Shown here: one piece after another, positions 61,892-64,000 of the stretch
How positions within the stretch are numbered: the stretch's first letter is position 1
Layout of the letters: each line of letters starts with the position of its first letter
NCBI RefSeq assembly: GCF_030371585.1
Contig: NZ_JAUDCE010000003.1
Source: Megamonas hypermegale_A
Lineage (GTDB): Bacteria; Bacillota; Negativicutes; Selenomonadales; Selenomonadaceae
Strand: one strand, 5' to 3'
DNA: 64,000 nucleotides
Notes under the pieces: model-generated
What the model was told of the DNA's origin: nothing
Database searches by the model: none
The model's input: the letters and a program-made list of their open reading frames with translations, nothing else
Made by a program: the position numbers and the translations under genes

Positions 61892-61920
61892 TTGTATTTT
61901 ACATAAAATACAGCTATAAT
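61892..61920 (+). promoter_or_regulatory. marR promoter with overlapping palindrome
   Basis: TTGTAT (61892-61897), 17-base spacer, TATAAT (61915-61920). The spacer and -35 hold the palindrome TGTATTTT-ACAT-AAAATACA (61893-61912), the size of a MarR dimer site, in the intergenic region shared with the divergent MFS gene. Confidence 0.6.
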
Positions 61921-61952
61921 ATAGTTGGAAATCAAACTATTTAGGAGGTACA

Positions 61953-62387
61953 ATGATGCTGACAGAAGAATTACATTTCCTGTTGCTGAAAGCCTTTAAT
62001 CACAGCAATAACTTAATCACCAAAAAAATTTACGACTTAAATCTACTTCCCGGCCAGCCCAAAATTCTGGAATATCTCTTAGAACATAACGGGGCTATGG
62101 CAAAAGATATAAGCCGCGACCACGTACTCGACAAATCCACCATTACCAGCCTGTTGTCGCGCATGGAAAAACAGGATTTAATCGTGCGCACAAATCAGTC
62201 CGCTGACAAGCGCGCCTACTCCATTTATCTCACCGGTAAGGGAAAATACATGGCACAGGAAGTAAAACAGATTTGCACGAACGTCGATAATAAAGCCTTC
62301 AAAAATATTTCGCCGCAAAATAAACAGCAGTTTCTGCAAACCTTGACTTCCATTATTCAGAATTTAGAGGAGGAAGACCTGCAATGA
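61953..62387 (+). CDS. MarR-family transcriptional regulator
   Basis: 144 aa winged-helix regulator. Recognition region AKDISRDHVLDKSTITSLLSR, wing RTNQSADKRAYSIYLT. Strong AGGAGG before the ATG. Divergent from MFS paralogue 2 and overlapping by 4 bases with the membrane protein gene downstream, so it likely controls one or both. Confidence 0.92.
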   Translation: MMLTEELHFLLLKAFNHSNNLITKKIYDLNLLPGQPKILEYLLEHNGAMAKDISRDHVLDKSTITSLLSRMEKQDLIVRTNQSADKRAYSIYLTGKGKYMAQEVKQICTNVDNKAFKNISPQNKQQFLQTLTSIIQNLEEEDLQ

Positions 62388-63070
62388 AAATTCTCGGTCT
62401 GCGCTATTTCTTTTTCGTCTTGGGTATTTTCATCAATTCGTTCGGCATCGTCTTTATCACCAAAAGCGATTTGGGCACTTCGCCTATCTCCTCCGTGCCG
62501 TACGTCTTGAGCCTGGCCTTCACGGATTTCACTTTCGGCATGACGACTTTCATCTTCAATATAATTTTCATCATGCTGCAAGTCGCCATTCTCAGAAAAA
62601 ACTTTCATCCCCTGCAATTTCTGCAAATTTTCGCCAATATTCTCTTCAGCTATTTTATTGATGTAAGCATGGGCTGGCTGTATTTTCTCCAGCCGGAAAC
62701 ATTTCTGCTGAAATTGCTTTCCCTCTTTGTCGGCTGTTTCATTTTGGCCGTCGGCATCTGCATTGAAGTCGCCCCAAACGTAATTGTCGTTCCCGGCGAA
62801 GGCGTCGTGCGTGCACTGGCTCTGGCCATAGCCATCAAAAAGCCGAAAATAAAATTCGGCACAATAAAAATAGCTTTCGATATAACTTTAATTACTATAG
62901 GCTGCATTTTATCCTTCATATTTTTTGACGGCTTAAACGGTATCGGCATCGGCACTCTTATTTCAGCCGTTCTCGTCGGCAAATTCGTCAATATCGTAAA
63001 CCGCTATTTCAAATTCTTAAAGCATATCCGCGCCCTAGCACGCCTAAACAGCCTTTCTCAATCAAAATAA
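62384..63070 (+). CDS. YczE/YitT-like integral membrane protein
   Basis: 228 aa with about five to six membrane segments. Start FFVLGIFINSFGIVFITKS and the later EVAPNVIVVPGEGVVRALAL match the YczE/YyaS/YitT group. Function unknown. Its ATGA start overlaps the marR stop, so it is translated with the regulator. Confidence 0.82.
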   Translation: MKILGLRYFFFVLGIFINSFGIVFITKSDLGTSPISSVPYVLSLAFTDFTFGMTTFIFNIIFIMLQVAILRKNFHPLQFLQIFANILFSYFIDVSMGWLYFLQPETFLLKLLSLFVGCFILAVGICIEVAPNVIVVPGEGVVRALALAIAIKKPKIKFGTIKIAFDITLITIGCILSFIFFDGLNGIGIGTLISAVLVGKFVNIVNRYFKFLKHIRALARLNSLSQSK

Positions 63071-63073
63071 ATT

Positions 63074-63406
63074 TCAGGATACGAGCTTTAAACCTACTAC
63101 GGAAAATAAAATCAGACAGATACACAAAAGTCTGCGCCAGTTGGCACTTTCACCGTATTTGATAATACTCACAGCCACGCCTCCCACAGAACCGATACCG
63201 GACCATACGGCATATGTAATGCTCATCGGCAAAGTATCTAATGCCAAATTTAGCAAAACAAGACTGCCGCCGAACGCCAGACACATCTTCACGATAAGCA
63301 CTGACGATTTTTTCAAACCGAATTTTTTAATAAGCTGCCACTTATTCATATAATTAATACTTAAAACTTCCAGTAATCCGGCAACAATAACAAAAATCCA
63401 ATCCAT
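63074..63406 (-). CDS. SMR-family transporter, subunit 2 of a pair
   Basis: Four-segment small multidrug resistance protein, 110 aa. The essential membrane Glu is in FVIVAGLLEVLSINYMNK near residue 13. It follows the other SMR gene by 11 bases; paired SMR genes often act as heterodimers with opposite membrane topology (as EbrAB, YkkCD). The basic cluster KKFGLKKSS lies on one side of the membrane, consistent with that. Confidence 0.9.
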   Translation of the reverse strand: MDWIFVIVAGLLEVLSINYMNKWQLIKKFGLKKSSVLIVKMCLAFGGSLVLLNLALDTLPMSITYAVWSGIGSVGGVAVSIIKYGESANWRRLLCICLILFSVVGLKLVS

Positions 63407-63417
63407 AACTTAAAACC

Positions 63418-63744
63418 TCATCTTTCTACTTGTTCATTCAACAATTTTAAACCGATTACACCAACAATCAAAGTAACCATAAATACAAGCTGCCAAAAAC
63501 TCGGCAATATGCCAAATCCCAAAAATTCCACCAAAATCGTACCGATAGAGCTAAGCCCTACAAATACGGAATACGCCGTTCCTACCGGCAATGTATTTCC
63601 CGCCGTAATCAGACAGTAACTTGAACCCATGATAGAAAGACACGTCACCGCCCATTCCCATGGAAGTTCCGCGTATTTAAGCCCCGTAATCCACATCAAT
63701 TCAAAAAAAGTAGCACCTAAAATTTTTATCCAACCGATATTCAT
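63418..63744 (-). CDS. SMR-family transporter, subunit 1 of a pair
   Basis: 108 aa, four membrane segments, essential Glu in GATFFELMWITGLKY, C-terminal IVGVIGLKLL. ATG 63744 follows CAGGAGG; the frame opens at 63780 without support. It lies about 35 bases after the rRNA operon terminator, with little room for its own promoter. Confidence 0.9.
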   Translation of the reverse strand: MNIGWIKILGATFFELMWITGLKYAELPWEWAVTCLSIMGSSYCLITAGNTLPVGTAYSVFVGLSSIGTILVEFLGFGILPSFWQLVFMVTLIVGVIGLKLLNEQVER

Positions 63745-63780
63745 CACAAAAACCTCCTGAAAATTAATTTTATAAAACAA

Positions 63781-63835
63781 AAAAGGCTATAGACTGCTGT
63801 TTGATTCAGAAACAGCAAAATCTATAGCCTTTTTT
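63781..63835 (-). terminator. Strong terminator downstream of the rRNA operon
   Basis: AAAAGGCTATAGA and TCTATAGCCTTTT form a long stem extended by TGCTGTTT/AAACAGCA, with T-runs on both strands. For leftward transcription it lies between 5S rRNA and the SMR pair. Confidence 0.88.
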
Positions 63836-63866
63836 CAGACGAACATTCAATTGTCTTACGACAGTG

Positions 63867-63899
63867 AAATAGACACTGAATAATCAGTGCCTATTTTTT
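63867..63899 (-). terminator. First hairpin after 5S rRNA
   Basis: GGCACTGA...TCAGTGTC stem directly after the 5S gene; the T-run on the - strand is weak (TATTTC), so it may be a processing hairpin. Confidence 0.55.
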
Positions 63900-63900
63900 A

Positions 63901-64000
63901 ACCGGCAACTTCCTATCCTCCCAGCACGTCTCCATGCAAGTACTTTCAGCCTCTAAATGCTTAACTACTGTGTTCGGTATGGTTACAGGTGGTTCCATTT
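63901..64000 (-). rRNA. rrf: 5S ribosomal RNA (5' end outside window)
   Basis: On the - strand the sequence contains CCATACCGAACACAGTAGTTAAGC... and ...GGGAGGATAGGAAGTTGCCGG, the conserved loops of bacterial 5S rRNA. The first ~20 bases lie beyond the window. It is the last gene of an rRNA operon read leftward. Confidence 0.93.

Noticed and set aside
63745..63900. Guanidine (ykkC / mini-ykkC) riboswitch before the SMR pair
   Set aside because: No ACGR-type loops or the ykkC core; the hairpin reads as an ordinary terminator.
1..64000. CRISPR array, prophage or plasmid origin
   Set aside because: No regularly spaced short direct repeats, phage structural genes or replication initiator were seen in the window.

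Overview
The window looks like chromosome of an anaerobic, moderately AT-rich Firmicute, and my best guess is the Negativicutes (Megamonas/Selenomonas type). That guess rests on the gene set: RpoD of 379 aa next to dnaG, DUF951 and DUF2905 proteins, an LCP cell-wall protein, a class III fructose bisphosphatase, the anaerobic cobalamin route, futalosine-pathway MqnA and a selenium/molybdenum hydroxylase maturation set. It is not proof of genus.

Layout. 1-1.7 kb: end of a mannose-family PTS operon (IIC, IID). 1.8-3.6 kb: mqnA and a lone dhaL between two copies of a ~120 bp palindromic element. 3.86-4.54 kb: a gene-free stretch with a strong promoter, many hairpins and a terminator (candidate large ncRNA). 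4.6-7.7 kb: FtsW/RodA, TrmB, an acyltransferase. 8-11.1 kb: dnaG and rpoD, with a degraded IS200/IS605-type right end between them. 11.2-11.5 kb: tRNA-Asn, tRNA-Asn, tRNA(CAT). 11.7-21.2 kb: a ten-gene cobalamin operon read leftward from a cobalamin riboswitch (cbiD-E-T-F-G-H-J-C-A-cobQ). 22.1-24.4 kb: a metal P-type ATPase behind an operator-overlapped promoter. 24.5-24.86 kb: a compact type I toxin-antitoxin locus of Fst/par architecture, too short for ordinary ORF calling. 25-34.7 kb: tatA, moaC, MOSC, mogA, then xdhC, yqeB, yqeC, mocA, yedF, a purine/xanthine-type permease, moaA and moeA: a molybdenum cofactor plus selenium-dependent hydroxylase maturation island without the hydroxylase itself.

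34.8-50.8 kb: housekeeping genes (tRNA-Ser, DUF951, CDF efflux, manA, MFS, two tRNA-Pro, threonine-synthase-like, TauE, Ppx/GppA, gyrA, DUF2905, LCP, fbp, K+/H+ antiporter). 50.8-62 kb: two paralogous MFS permeases around a 5'-nucleotidase, a cellobiose/beta-glucoside PTS operon (IIC, IIB, IIA, two GH1 enzymes) with an RpiR regulator, and a MarR regulator with a membrane protein. 63-64 kb: a pair of SMR transporters directly downstream of an rRNA operon whose 5S gene runs off the window edge.

Beyond the genes, three kinds of non-coding repeat structure stand out: the ~120 bp palindromic element (five copies and one remnant, one with its loop inverted), a ~500-570 bp hairpin-rich element present twice in convergent intergenic gaps with compensatory changes in a long stem, and the Fst-like locus with matching direct repeats and complementary terminator loops.
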